The notes below the pieces were generated by a model, which was given only the letters and a program-made list of their open reading frames with translations, ran no database searches and had not been told where the DNA came from. Positions 34,542-43,549 of a stretch of DNA of 64,000 nt are shown piece by piece. The position numbers were made by a program, and so were the translations under genes. How positions within the stretch are numbered: position 1 is the stretch's first letter; each line of letters opens with the position of its first letter. The stretch is from CAZAAW01 sp964483325 (GTDB lineage: Bacteria > Pseudomonadota > Alphaproteobacteria > Rhizobiales > Kaistiaceae): the NCBI GenBank assembly GCA_964483325.1, contig CAZAAW010000006.1, forward strand, positions 75,067 to 139,066, written 5' to 3'.

Positions 34542-37500
34542 CTACTCCGCCGCCAGGCGCGGCGTCTCGTCGATATGCTCCATCGGCTCCGGCGGCGGCG
34601 GCTTCGGCTTGCGGCGCTCCAGCCGGCGCTGCTTGCGCGCCGCGCGCCAGTCCGCCAGCCGGGCTATGGCGGCGAGCGACGCCGGCGTGACGATCAGCGT
34701 CAGCACCGTCGCGAAGCTGAGGCCGAAGACGATGGCGGTGGAGAGCTGGATCCACCACTGCGTCGACGGCGCGCCATAGGTCAGCTCGCGCGTCAGGAAG
34801 TCGATGTTGAGGCCGAAGGCGATCGGCAGCACGCCGAGCACCGCCGCCACGGCGGTCAGCAGCACCGGCCGGGCGCGCTCATGCGCCGTGTGCAGGATGG
34901 CTTCCTTCCAGTCGACGCCCTCGCGCCGCAGCCGGTCATAGGTGTCGATCAGCACGATGTTGTTGTTGGTGATGACGCCGGCGAGGGCGATGATGCCGAC
35001 GCCGGTCATGACCACCGACAGCGCCTGGTTCATGATCAGGAGGCCGAGGAACACGCCGATCGTCGACAGGATGATCGACGACAGGATGAGGCCGACGCTG
35101 GAGAACTTGTTGAACACCAGCAGCAGGATGGCGAAGATCAGGAAGAGCGCCGCGCCGAAGGCGTTGGCGAGGAAGGCCGAGGCGGCCTCCTGCTCCTCGT
35201 TGGAGCCGCCGAGCTTCCAGGTGACGACATTGCCGAAATCGGCCGCCGCCAGCTGCTGGGCGACCTGCTGCTGCACCGCCGCGACATTGACCCCTTCGGT
35301 GAGGTTGGCGGTGACGTTGATGACGCGGCGGCCATCGACGCGGTTGATCGTCCCGACGCGCTGCGCCGGCACGCGCTGGATGAAATTGCCGATCGGCACG
35401 GCGCCGGCGGGCGTCTGCACGCGCAGGTCGTCGATCTGGCCCAGCGTGCGCCGGTCCGGCGGGAAGCGCAGGATGATGTCGACCGGCTTGTCGACGCCCG
35501 GCGGCCGGTAGTCGGTGATCTTGACGCCGTTGGTGACGAGCTGCACCGCCAGGCCGACATTGCCGACGCCGATGCCGTACTGGGCAGCCTTGGCCTTGTC
35601 GATTTCCAGCCGCCAGTCGATGCCCGGCAGCGGCAGACCATCGTCGAGGTCGCGGATTTCCGGCCGCTGGCGCAGCTGCGCCGCCACCTGCCGCGCCGCC
35701 TGGTCGAGCGCCTCGGGGTTGTCGCTGGCGAGCTGGATCTGGATCGGCTTGCCGGTCGGCGGACCCTGCTCGGCGGCCGTCACCTCGACGCGGATGCCCG
35801 GGATGTCGGCGGTGCGGGCGCGGATATCGTCCATCACCACGCCGGCCGGCCGGCGCTGCTGCCAGTCGATGAAGGTGAACTGGATCTGGCCGATGACGTC
35901 TTCGGTGATGTTGTCGGCGCCGCGGCCCATGTCGCCGGCGCGGGCATAGATCGTGTCGAGCTCCGGCATGTCGAGGATGCGCTGCTCGACCTCGTGGATC
36001 ATGGCGTCCTTCTCGCCGAGCGAGAGATTGCCGCGCGCATGCACCAGCACCGAGCCGGTATCCGGCTCGATCGCCGGGAAGAACTCGACGCCGGCGCCGA
36101 AGCGGCCATAGCTGTACATGACGCCGACAAGCAGCAGCACCGCCAGGCCGATCACCGCCAGCGGCCGGCGGATGGAGAAGCCGATGATGCGCATGTAGAG
36201 CGTGTCGCGGCGCTCGCGGTCCGGCTCGTGCGGCTGCGGCTTGCCGATCAGCGCGCCGAGCGTAGGCGTGAAGATGAGCGCCGTCACCATCGACGCCGAC
36301 AGCGTCGCGATCAGCGTCACCGGCAGGTACATCATGAATTCGCCGACGATGCCCGGCCAGAACAGCAGCGGCGAGAAGGCGGCGATGCGCGTGAAGGTCG
36401 CCGCCGCCACCGGGCCGGCCATGCGCTGCGCCGCCAGCAGATAGGCGTCGCGTGGCTTCATGCCCTCGCTCATGCGCCGCTCGGCGAATTCGGCGACGAT
36501 GATGGCGTCGTCGACGAGCATGCCGACGGCGAGGATGAGGCTGAACAGCGCCACGATGTTCAGCGTCAGGCCGAACAGCGCCAGACCGAGAATGCCGGTC
36601 AGGAAGGAGACCGGAATGGCGATCCCGACGAAGATCGAGGCGCGGCCGCCGAGGATGAACAGGATGATGACGACCACCAGCAGCACGCCGGTGAAGACGC
36701 TGTTCTGCAGGTCGTTCAGGAGCTGCTTGATCAGCGTCGACTGATCCTGGATGAAATTGACTTCCAGCGCCGCCGGCCAGTTCGGCTGGATGCGGGCGAT
36801 GGCGGCGCGCACCCCGTCGACCGTCTCGATGACGTTGGAGCCGGCGCGGTTGCGCACCTCGATGGTGATCGCCGGCTTGCCGTTGACGCGCGTGACGGTC
36901 GTCGCGTCCTTGAAGGTCGGGCGGATCTCCGCCACGTCGCCGAGCCGCACTGTGGCGTTGTTGGACGCCGCCACCGGGATGTTGAGCACGTCCTCCGGCG
37001 TCTCGATGAGGGCAGGGACCTTGACCGGGAAGCGGCCGTTCGGCCCTTCCAGGGCGCCGGCCGCGACGAGGCTGTTGCCGCCGGCCGCCGCCGCCGCGAA
37101 CTGGTCGACGGCGACGCCGTAGCTCTGCAGCAGCATCGGCTCGGCAAGGATCTCGACCACCTCGTCGCGCGTGCCGCGCACATCGGCGGCAAGGACGCCG
37201 GGCACTTCCTCGATGGCGGTCTTGGCCTGGCGGGCAATCGCCGTCAGCGCCCGCTCGGAGAGATCGCCGGCGAGCGTGACGACGACGACCGGGAAGAGGC
37301 TGAGATCGACCTCGTTGACGGTCGGCTCGTCGGCATCGGCCGGCAGGCTGCTGCGGGCGCCGTCGACCTTGGCGCGCACGTCCTGCATCGCCACGTCGGC
37401 ATTGAAGCCGGCCTCGAACTCGATCAGCACGAAGCCGCCGCCCTCGAAGGCCGCGGCGCGCATTTCCTTGATGTTCGGAACCGTCTTGAGCTCGGTCTCC

Positions 37501-37703
37501 ATCGGCCGCACCAGCAGCCGCTCGGCGTCCTCCGGCGAGATGCCGCGCTGCGCCAGCGAGACGTAGATGATCGGGACCTTGACCTCGGGCGAGGCTTCCT
37601 TGGGAATGTTCTGGTAGGCGACGATGCCGGCCAGGATCAGGAAGATCATGACCGCCAGCGTCAGCCGGGCATGCGAGATCGCGAAGTTGACGATGGCCCT
37701 CAT
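34542..37703 (-). CDS. RND efflux pump, inner-membrane permease 2
   Basis: A second RND exporter, 1053 residues, not closely similar to permease 1 by eye. It begins MRAIVNFAISHARLTLAVMIFLI (TM1), then PEVKVPIIYVSLAQRGISPEDAERLLVRPME. The TM4 proton-relay pair is in VGMLVDDAIIVAEFAERRM, and TM11-12 follow GVITNNNIVLIDTYDRLRREG. The C-terminus is a basic/proline tail (about 1015-1053). It shares 4 bases with the adaptor gene upstream. Within the family it resembles VexF/CzcA-like environmental pumps with unassigned substrates. It is convergent with permease 1, with the sigma operon between. Confidence 0.94.
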   Translation of the reverse strand: MRAIVNFAISHARLTLAVMIFLILAGIVAYQNIPKEASPEVKVPIIYVSLAQRGISPEDAERLLVRPMETELKTVPNIKEMRAAAFEGGGFVLIEFEAGFNADVAMQDVRAKVDGARSSLPADADEPTVNEVDLSLFPVVVVTLAGDLSERALTAIARQAKTAIEEVPGVLAADVRGTRDEVVEILAEPMLLQSYGVAVDQFAAAAAGGNSLVAAGALEGPNGRFPVKVPALIETPEDVLNIPVAASNNATVRLGDVAEIRPTFKDATTVTRVNGKPAITIEVRNRAGSNVIETVDGVRAAIARIQPNWPAALEVNFIQDQSTLIKQLLNDLQNSVFTGVLLVVVIILFILGGRASIFVGIAIPVSFLTGILGLALFGLTLNIVALFSLILAVGMLVDDAIIVAEFAERRMSEGMKPRDAYLLAAQRMAGPVAAATFTRIAAFSPLLFWPGIVGEFMMYLPVTLIATLSASMVTALIFTPTLGALIGKPQPHEPDRERRDTLYMRIIGFSIRRPLAVIGLAVLLLVGVMYSYGRFGAGVEFFPAIEPDTGSVLVHARGNLSLGEKDAMIHEVEQRILDMPELDTIYARAGDMGRGADNITEDVIGQIQFTFIDWQQRRPAGVVMDDIRARTADIPGIRVEVTAAEQGPPTGKPIQIQLASDNPEALDQAARQVAAQLRQRPEIRDLDDGLPLPGIDWRLEIDKAKAAQYGIGVGNVGLAVQLVTNGVKITDYRPPGVDKPVDIILRFPPDRRTLGQIDDLRVQTPAGAVPIGNFIQRVPAQRVGTINRVDGRRVINVTANLTEGVNVAAVQQQVAQQLAAADFGNVVTWKLGGSNEEQEAASAFLANAFGAALFLIFAILLLVFNKFSSVGLILSSIILSTIGVFLGLLIMNQALSVVMTGVGIIALAGVITNNNIVLIDTYDRLRREGVDWKEAILHTAHERARPVLLTAVAAVLGVLPIAFGLNIDFLTRELTYGAPSTQWWIQLSTAIVFGLSFATVLTLIVTPASLAAIARLADWRAARKQRRLERRKPKPPPPEPMEHIDETPRLAAE

Positions 37704-38800
37704 GCGGCCGGCTCCGGCTTGGCGTTGGTATCGTCGGTCTTGATGACCTCGACGGTGTCGCCGTCAGTGACGAAATCCTGCCCGCTGACGATGAGCTGGG
37801 TCGTGCCGGTCAGCCCGCTGACCCAGACCGTGGTGGGCTGGTCCTCGACGATGCCGACAGGCACGAAGCGTGCCACGTTGCCGTCGATGATCCTGACGCC
37901 GAGCTTGCCCTCGTCGGAGAACACCAGCGCCGAACGCGGCACCGCCGTCGCCTCGACCGGGTCGAGCATCACCGACAGCTCGCAGGTGACGCCGTCGGGG
38001 ATGCGCCCGTCGGCATTGGGGACCTTGATCTCGACCGGATAGGTGCGGGTCTGGGTGTTGGCGGCAAGGCCGACGAACGACACGGTGCCCTTGGCTTTGG
38101 AGCCGTCGATGAAGCGGACTTCGGCTTCCTGCCCGACGCGCATCGAGGTGCGCAGCCGCTCCGTCACCGCGCCGACCGCCAGCATCGGGTCGGGGCCGAC
38201 GATTTCGGCGATCTGCGTGCCGATCTGCACCGCCTGGCCGCGCTGCACCGGCACGTCCTCGATGACGCCGGGCCAGGGGGCGGTGACGCTTGTGCGCTCC
38301 GCCTCGGCCTGCGCCGCGGCGAGGGAGGCCTTGGCGGCGGCGAGGGCTGCCTCGATCACCGGCAGGTTGTTGCGCGGCGAATTGCCGGATTCGATGAGGC
38401 GCTTGTTGGCGTCGTATTCGGCCTGGCGCTGCGCCAGCAGCGCCTCGGCCTGCGCCAGCGCCGCCTGTCGGCCCTCGTCGGAGATCGTGGCGATCGGATC
38501 GCCGGTCTCCACCCGCTGGCCGCGCGCCACCTTCAGCTCCTCGATCAGCCCGGCGCCGCGCGCCACCGCGAAGGCGCGGTGGTCGGCCCTAGTGACGCAG
38601 GAGATCAGGCTGGCATTGGCATGCTGCTCGGCCGTAACGGCCTGGACGCCGACCTTCTGCACGGCGGTCTCGCCACTGTCGGCCGGTTTCGGCGCCTCCT
38701 GGGCATGCGGCGTCAGCTCGCCGGAGGCGATCCAGCCCGCCGCCCCGATGATGAGCGCCATTGCAAGAAGACGGCTCGGCTTGAAGAACCTGGAGGCCAT
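37700..38800 (-). CDS. RND efflux periplasmic adaptor 2
   Basis: The membrane fusion protein for permease 2, 366 residues. An N-terminal signal-anchor (LLAMALIIGAAGWIASGEL) leads to the first lipoyl half RGAGLIEELKVARGQRVETGDPIATI. A helical hairpin follows (about 125-190, rich in Ala/Gln/Glu), then the second lipoyl half RTSVTAPWPGVIEDVPVQRGQAVQIG, the beta-barrel and the membrane-proximal domain. I chose ATG 38800; a TTG at 38815 is possible, and neither has a clear ribosome binding site. Like operon 1 it lacks an outer-membrane channel gene. Confidence 0.9.
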   Translation of the reverse strand: MASRFFKPSRLLAMALIIGAAGWIASGELTPHAQEAPKPADSGETAVQKVGVQAVTAEQHANASLISCVTRADHRAFAVARGAGLIEELKVARGQRVETGDPIATISDEGRQAALAQAEALLAQRQAEYDANKRLIESGNSPRNNLPVIEAALAAAKASLAAAQAEAERTSVTAPWPGVIEDVPVQRGQAVQIGTQIAEIVGPDPMLAVGAVTERLRTSMRVGQEAEVRFIDGSKAKGTVSFVGLAANTQTRTYPVEIKVPNADGRIPDGVTCELSVMLDPVEATAVPRSALVFSDEGKLGVRIIDGNVARFVPVGIVEDQPTTVWVSGLTGTTQLIVSGQDFVTDGDTVEVIKTDDTNAKPEPAA

Positions 38801-39383
38801 GATATCGACCGGCAAATGTTGTCAGAGGGAGGCGGCAGCAGCGCCGGCCTTATTGCCGGGCGCCCGTTGGCGATGTCTTAAGACGACCGCATAAACAGCC
38901 GCCAATACTGGAAAAAAGAGAGGCAGGGCTGTGTCCCGGTCTTGACCGGAGCGGCCGGGCGAGAGTCCGGACCGACTGGCTGCTCTTCTTTCGGGGCGCG
39001 GACTATCTTCGCCTGCGCGGCGGAAATCAACATCGCCGTTGACGCGCCGGAAAAAGCTGCGTGCTTGCGCCGCAGCCTGGCCTGGGTTCGCTCGCAGCGT
39101 CTGGCGCCTCTGCATCGGAACCACCCAATCCTGCCGGAACGCCCGCGACGGCGGAAATCCCGGCCTCCCGGAAGCCGAATTGGCCGCATATGGGAACCGC
39201 TCACGAGGCTGTCAACGGAACCGCGACCGGGATCTGCAACAAAGAAGCGGGTAAGACAGTTGGACCTCTTCCATCTGTCTGCTGCCGGACGAACCGCCGG
39301 CGGCGCCCGGTAGTGGCTGCGACGGCCGGAAATTGCTTCCCGGAAAATCCTCCGGCGCAGCACGGCATGTCTTTCCCCATGGG
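38801..39383. other. Long divergent intergenic region
   Basis: About 580 bases between adaptor 2 (leftwards) and the aminotransferase (rightwards). Open frames exist on both strands but none has a ribosome binding site, third-position GC bias or recognisable product. Promoters of both flanking genes should be here; I cannot place them with confidence. Confidence 0.5.
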
Positions 39384-40667
39384 ATGGAATCGGCGCCTAT
39401 CGCTGGGGGCGGCGCCCGCCGCCGGCCGGGGGCCGTCATCCGATGCAGCCGACATCCCATCTTCGCCGCCATGCCGGCGACAATCTTCGAGGTGATGTCG
39501 CAGCTCGCCGCCCGGCATGGCGCGATCAATCTCGGCCAGGGCTTCCCGGATACCGACGGGCCGGAGGATATCCGCCGCGTCGCCGCCGAGGCCTTCGTTG
39601 CCGGTCCCAACCAGTATCCCTCGTCCTGGGGCGCGCCGGAGCTGCGCCAGGCCGTGGCAGAGGCGAACCGGCGCTCCTACGGCCTCGCTATCGACTGGCG
39701 CACGGAAGTGCTGGTCACGTCCGGGGCGACGGAAGCCTTGTTCGACTGCATCGGCGCCCTCGTGGCGCCCGGCGACGAGGTGGTGATCCTGCAGCCGGCT
39801 TATGACTGCTACCTGCCGCAGGTGCAGCTTGCCGGCGGCGTCGCCCGGATCGTCAGCCTCGAGCCGCCGGACTGGCGCCTCGACCCGGCGCAGCTTGCGG
39901 CGGCCTTCTCAGACCGCACCAAGGTGATCATCGTCAACGATCCGATGAACCCGGCCGGCAAGGTCTTCAGCGATGCCGAACGACGGCTGATCGCCGAGCT
40001 AGTCATCGCCCACGACGCCTTCGCCATCTGCGACGAAGTCTACGAGCACATAATCTTCGACGGCCGCCGGCATGTGCCGCTGATGGCGCTGCCGGGCATG
40101 AGCGAGCGCACGCTGCGCATCGGCTCGGCCGGCAAGAGCTTTTCGCTGACCGGCTGGAAGGTCGGCTACATCACCGCCGCGGCGGCGACGCTGGCGCCCG
40201 TCGCCCGGGTGCATCAATACGCCACCTTCGCCACGCCGGCGGCGCTGCAGAGCGCCGTCGCCTACGGGCTCGGCAAGGACGAGAGCTATTTCACCGGCCT
40301 TGCCGCCGATCTCCAGAAGAAGCGCGACAGGCTGGCGACGGGGCTGGCGCAGCTCGGCTTCGCCGTCCTGCCGGCGGCCGGCACCTATTTCGTCACCGCC
40401 GATTTCCGGCCGCTCGGCTTTGCCGAGGACGACATGGCCTTCGCCCGGCGCATGGTGGAGGAGGCGGGCGTCGCGGCCGTGCCGCTGTCGGCTTTCTATG
40501 CCGGCGAGGGCCCGCGCCATTTCGTGCGCTTCTGCTTCTCCAAGCGCGACGAAGTACTGGATGGTGCTCTGGAACGGCTCGGCAACTGGCTGGCGGCAGC
40601 GCCCCGGCTCAAAGAAGCTGGCGCAGGGATCAGAGAAGCTGGCGCAGGCCCGGAATCGAGCCGGTGA
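39384..40667 (+). CDS. PLP-dependent class I/II aminotransferase
   Basis: A pyridoxal-phosphate aminotransferase of about 427 residues, of the YbdL/kynurenine aminotransferase-like group, probably acting on methionine or aromatic/branched amino acids. It has INLGQGFPDTDGP near the N-terminus, SGATEAL, VIVNDPMNPAGK, CDEVYEHIIFDG and the Schiff-base lysine in GSAGKSFSLTGWKVGYI. ATG 39384 is chosen because family members are conserved from about HPIFAAMPATIFEVMS, upstream of the ATG at 39471; the first 25 residues remain doubtful. Its C-terminus contains a seven-residue repeat (KEAGAGI/REAGAGP) made by a DNA duplication, and it runs 38 bases into the opposite gene. Confidence 0.88.
   Translation: MESAPIAGGGARRRPGAVIRCSRHPIFAAMPATIFEVMSQLAARHGAINLGQGFPDTDGPEDIRRVAAEAFVAGPNQYPSSWGAPELRQAVAEANRRSYGLAIDWRTEVLVTSGATEALFDCIGALVAPGDEVVILQPAYDCYLPQVQLAGGVARIVSLEPPDWRLDPAQLAAAFSDRTKVIIVNDPMNPAGKVFSDAERRLIAELVIAHDAFAICDEVYEHIIFDGRRHVPLMALPGMSERTLRIGSAGKSFSLTGWKVGYITAAAATLAPVARVHQYATFATPAALQSAVAYGLGKDESYFTGLAADLQKKRDRLATGLAQLGFAVLPAAGTYFVTADFRPLGFAEDDMAFARRMVEEAGVAAVPLSAFYAGEGPRHFVRFCFSKRDEVLDGALERLGNWLAAAPRLKEAGAGIREAGAGPESSR
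40613..40648. repeat. 15-bp direct duplication at a convergent gene end
   Basis: AGAAGCTGGCGCAGG occurs at 40613-40627 and 40634-40648, period 21. The right copy encodes the C-terminal LRQLL of the DUF2267-like protein; the left copy lies just past its stop. In the aminotransferase frame the two copies make a repeated heptapeptide. Confidence 0.8.
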
Positions 40668-40995
40668 TCTCGTCGACCGCCTCGCGGCCCATCTTCTCGC
40701 GCGCCAGCGCCATCAGCTCCTCGCCGGCCGACTGCATGTCGTCGAGGCTGAGGCCGGCGGCCGTCAGGTCGCTGTAGAGACCCATCAGGCCGTCGCCCAT
40801 CAGCTTGCCGAGAAGGCCCCGCTTTTCCGGCGGGCCGACAAGCTCCTCGGCGCCGGGAAAGGCCGCGAACAGTTCCTCCATGCGCAGCCGCGGCGCATGC
40901 CGGTCGAGATGGCTGACGATGATGCCGATGGCCTTGCGCGCCACGTCCGGCTGCACGCCCGTCTTGGTTGCGATCCGGGCCAGGAGTTCTTCCAT
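40630..40995 (-). CDS. DUF2267/DUF2780-like helical protein
   Basis: A 121-residue cytosolic protein, all-helical by eye. It starts MEELLARIATKTGVQPDVARKAIGIIVSHL after AGGAG. Then come LFAAFPGAEELVG, a glycine-containing middle (GLLGKLMGDGLMGLYSDLTAAGLSLDDMQ), and EELMALAREKMGREAVDEITGSIPGLRQLL. This pattern matches a family annotated DUF2267 or DUF2780 (VcgC/VcgE) in alphaproteobacteria; function unknown. Its 3' end overlaps the aminotransferase by 38 bases. Confidence 0.78.
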   Translation of the reverse strand: MEELLARIATKTGVQPDVARKAIGIIVSHLDRHAPRLRMEELFAAFPGAEELVGPPEKRGLLGKLMGDGLMGLYSDLTAAGLSLDDMQSAGEELMALAREKMGREAVDEITGSIPGLRQLL

Positions 40996-41086
40996 CGCCG
41001 CCGGCTCCTGCAGTTGTTGTGCGGCTTGGTTGCCAAAACCGGCGCGGCTTGTCACGCTTATTCGTGGCAAGGGGAGGGAGAAGGCC

Positions 41087-41809
41087 ATGCGGCGGCTGGC
41101 TATCCGCCTGATCACGACAGGGCTTGCCGTCCTGCTCGCCGCGGCGGCCGCCGCCCAGCAGGCGGTGGATGTCGAGCTCGTGCTGGCCGCCGACGGCTCG
41201 GGGTCGATCGACGATGACGAGCTCCGCCTGCAGCGCGAGGGCTATGCGGCGGCCATCACCAGTCCGGAAGTCCTCGGCGCCATTGCCGACGGGGTCAATG
41301 GCGTCGTCGCCGTCGCCTATGTCGAATGGGGCGGGCCGGCGTCGCAGCACACAATCGTCGACTGGCACGAGATCCGCGACGCGGCGAGCGCCGAGGCCTT
41401 CGCGGCGCGCCTGCGCAGCGAGCCGCGCCGGGCCTATGGCTACAATTCCATCTCCGGCGCCATCGACTATGCCGCCGGCCTGATCCGCGGCAACGTCTAT
41501 GACGGCCTGCGCAAGGTGATCGACGTCTCCGGCGACGGGCCGCAGATCGGCGGCCGGCCGCTCGTCCTCGCCCGCGCCGAGGCGCTGGCCGACGGCATGA
41601 CCATCAACGGCCTGCCGATCATCCGCCCCGGCGGCGCGGCGATGCGCGGCACCGATCTCGTCGCCCATTACCGCCGCGACGTCATCGGCGGTCCCGGCTC
41701 CTTCCTGATGGTGGCGGACGAGACGCGCAGCTTCGCCGAAGCGGTCCGCAACAAGCTCGCCCTCGAGATCGCCGCCGTGCCGCAGCCGCAGCGCCTGGCC
41801 GGCCCCTGA
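41087..41809 (+). CDS. DUF1194 protein (secreted, von Willebrand A-like)
   Basis: A 240-residue periplasmic protein with a signal peptide (MRRLAIRLITTGLAVLLAAAAAAQQ). The mature part opens VDVELVLAADGSGSIDDDELRLQREGY, containing a MIDAS-like DGSGS metal motif as in von Willebrand A domains, with a later VIDVSGDGPQIGG. This is the alphaproteobacterial DUF1194 family. It is likely a metal-dependent protein-binding domain; a partner is not known. The start follows GGGGAGGG. It is followed by a duplicated 22-base segment and then the YjgR-like ATPase. Confidence 0.9.
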   Translation: MRRLAIRLITTGLAVLLAAAAAAQQAVDVELVLAADGSGSIDDDELRLQREGYAAAITSPEVLGAIADGVNGVVAVAYVEWGGPASQHTIVDWHEIRDAASAEAFAARLRSEPRRAYGYNSISGAIDYAAGLIRGNVYDGLRKVIDVSGDGPQIGGRPLVLARAEALADGMTINGLPIIRPGGAAMRGTDLVAHYRRDVIGGPGSFLMVADETRSFAEAVRNKLALEIAAVPQPQRLAGP

Positions 41810-41817
41810 CGCCGCAT

Positions 41818-41880
41818 GGGTGGCGGCAAGGCCCCGCCAGGGCGACAAAGCCCGGCCAGGGTGGCGGCAAGGCCCCGCCA
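41818..41880. repeat. 22-bp direct repeat upstream of the YjgR-like gene
   Basis: An identical 22-base unit beginning GGGTGGCGGCAAGG occurs at 41818-41839 and 41859-41880 (period 41). Each unit contains a GGCGG...CCGCC inverted repeat and so forms a hairpin. It occupies most of the gap before the ATPase gene. Confidence 0.8.
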
Positions 41881-41940
41881 CAGCTAGAACGGTTCGGCGC
41901 GGCGCCTGCCGCAGAACTGCAGCAATGGAAGGAGGGGGCC

Positions 41941-43485
41941 GTGACGGTTCTTACCAGCGACAAGGTCTTCGTCGGCAGCAGCGGCAAGCCCGAATACGTC
42001 TTCCTTCGCTATGCCAACCGCCACGGCGTCGTCACCGGCGCCACCGGCACCGGCAAAACCGTGACGCTGCAGATTCTCGCCGAAGGCTTCTCGCGGGCCG
42101 GCGTTCCGGTCTTCGCCGCCGACGTCAAGGGCGATCTCTCCGGCATCGCCATGGCCGGCACGCCGCAGGACTTCCTGCTGAAGCGCGCCGCCGATATCGG
42201 GCTCGGCGAGGACTATGTCTTCGAGCCGACGCCGACGATCTTCTGGGACCTCTTCGGCACCGAAGGCCATCCAATCCGCGCCACGGTGTCGGAGATGGGG
42301 CCGCTGCTGCTGGCGCGGCTGCTCGATCTCAACCCGACGCAGGAGGGCGTCCTCAACATCGCCTTCAAGATCGCCGACGAGGAGGGCCTGCTGCTGCTCG
42401 ACCTCAAGGACCTGCAGGCGCTGCTGGCCTATCTCGGTGGCCGCACCGCCGAGGTGACGACGCGCTACGGCAATGTCAGCAAGGCGTCGATCGGCGCCAT
42501 CCAGCGCCAGCTGCTGGTGCTGGAGCAGCAGGGCGGCGAAGCCTTTTTCGGCGAGCCGGCGCTGCGGATCGCCGATCTCATGCGCACCACCGTCGACGGC
42601 CGCGGCATCGTCAACATCCTCGCCGCGGCCCGGCTGATGGCCTCGCCGCGGCTCTACGCCACCTTCCTGCTATGGCTGCTGTCGGAGCTGTTCGAGGACC
42701 TGCCGGAGGTCGGCGATCCCGACAAGCCGCGGCTGGTGTTCTTCTTCGACGAGGCGCATCTGCTCTTCGACGAGGCGCCCAAGGCGCTGGTCGAGAAGGT
42801 GGAGCAGGTCGCCCGGCTGATCCGCTCCAAGGGCGTCGGCGTCTATTTCGTGACGCAGAACCCGCTCGACATCCCGGAGACGGTGCTGGCCCAGCTCGGC
42901 AACCGCATCCAGCACGCCCTGCGCGCCTACACGCCGCGCGAGAGCAAGGCCGTCAAGGCGGCCGCCTCGACCTTCCGCCCCAATCCGGACTTCTCGACCG
43001 AGGAAGCGATAACCCAGCTGGCGGTCGGCGAGGCGCTGGTGTCGACGCTGGAGGAGAAGGGCATTCCGTCGGTGGTGCAGCGGACGATGGTCCGGCCGCC
43101 ATCCTCGCGCATGGGGACGATCACCGACGCCGAGCGGCGCTCGATCATCACCGCCAGCCCGGTCGGCGGCCTTTACGACCAGCCGGTCGACCGGGAATCG
43201 GCGGCCGAGATCCTTGAAAGCCGCGTCGCCGGCAAGGCGGCGGACGACGCGGCGCCGGCGGAGGAGGAGAGCGGCGGCATCGGCGGCTTCCTCGGCGACC
43301 TCTTCGGCGTCAACCGCCGGCGCGGCGAGCGCCTCAGCCCGACGCAGCGGGCGGCGCGGGAAGTGACCCGCACCGTCAGCGGCCGCGTCGCCGGCGATAT
43401 CGGCCGCTCGGTCGGCGGTTCGATGGGCGGCTCGATCAGCCGCGCCATCGTGCGCGGCGTCCTCGGCAGCATCCTGCGCAGCTAG
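41941..43485 (+). CDS. HerA/YjgR-type ATPase (DUF853)
   Basis: A 514-residue FtsK/HerA-fold P-loop ATPase. Walker A is VTGATGTGKTVTLQ (about 30-43). The DUF853 signature FAADVKGDLSGIAM is at about 58-72, and Walker B with the arginine side is in RLVFFFDEAHLLFDEAPKAL. FVTQNPLDIPETVLAQLGNRIQHALRA follows. The C-terminal 80 residues are low-complexity: GGFLGDLFGVNRRRGERLSP and a glycine/serine/arginine repeat with SVGGSMGGSISRAI. The GTG start follows GGAGGGGG. The cellular role of YjgR is unsettled; DNA translocation or remodelling is inference from the fold. Confidence 0.9.
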   Translation: MTVLTSDKVFVGSSGKPEYVFLRYANRHGVVTGATGTGKTVTLQILAEGFSRAGVPVFAADVKGDLSGIAMAGTPQDFLLKRAADIGLGEDYVFEPTPTIFWDLFGTEGHPIRATVSEMGPLLLARLLDLNPTQEGVLNIAFKIADEEGLLLLDLKDLQALLAYLGGRTAEVTTRYGNVSKASIGAIQRQLLVLEQQGGEAFFGEPALRIADLMRTTVDGRGIVNILAAARLMASPRLYATFLLWLLSELFEDLPEVGDPDKPRLVFFFDEAHLLFDEAPKALVEKVEQVARLIRSKGVGVYFVTQNPLDIPETVLAQLGNRIQHALRAYTPRESKAVKAAASTFRPNPDFSTEEAITQLAVGEALVSTLEEKGIPSVVQRTMVRPPSSRMGTITDAERRSIITASPVGGLYDQPVDRESAAEILESRVAGKAADDAAPAEEESGGIGGFLGDLFGVNRRRGERLSPTQRAAREVTRTVSGRVAGDIGRSVGGSMGGSISRAIVRGVLGSILRS

Positions 43486-43494
43486 CCGGGAAGC

Positions 43495-43521
43495 AAAAAG
43501 GGCGGTGCCGCGGCACCGCCC
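43495..43521 (-). terminator. Rho-independent terminator of the cytochrome gene
   Basis: GGGCGGTGCCG/CGGCACCGCCC forms a perfect stem of 11 bp; on the minus strand it runs into TTTTT. It serves the leftward cytochrome c-prime-like gene and may also slow transcripts of the ATPase gene. Confidence 0.85.
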
Positions 43522-43549
43522 CTTGCAGCATTCTATCCGGCGCGGCGGC

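Noticed and set aside
34425..38042. A 1205-codon open frame on the plus strand
   Set aside because: It is the antisense frame of the RND2 pump and adaptor. Its product is a His/Arg/Asp-rich low-complexity string, typical of reverse frames of GC-rich genes, and it has no ribosome binding site.
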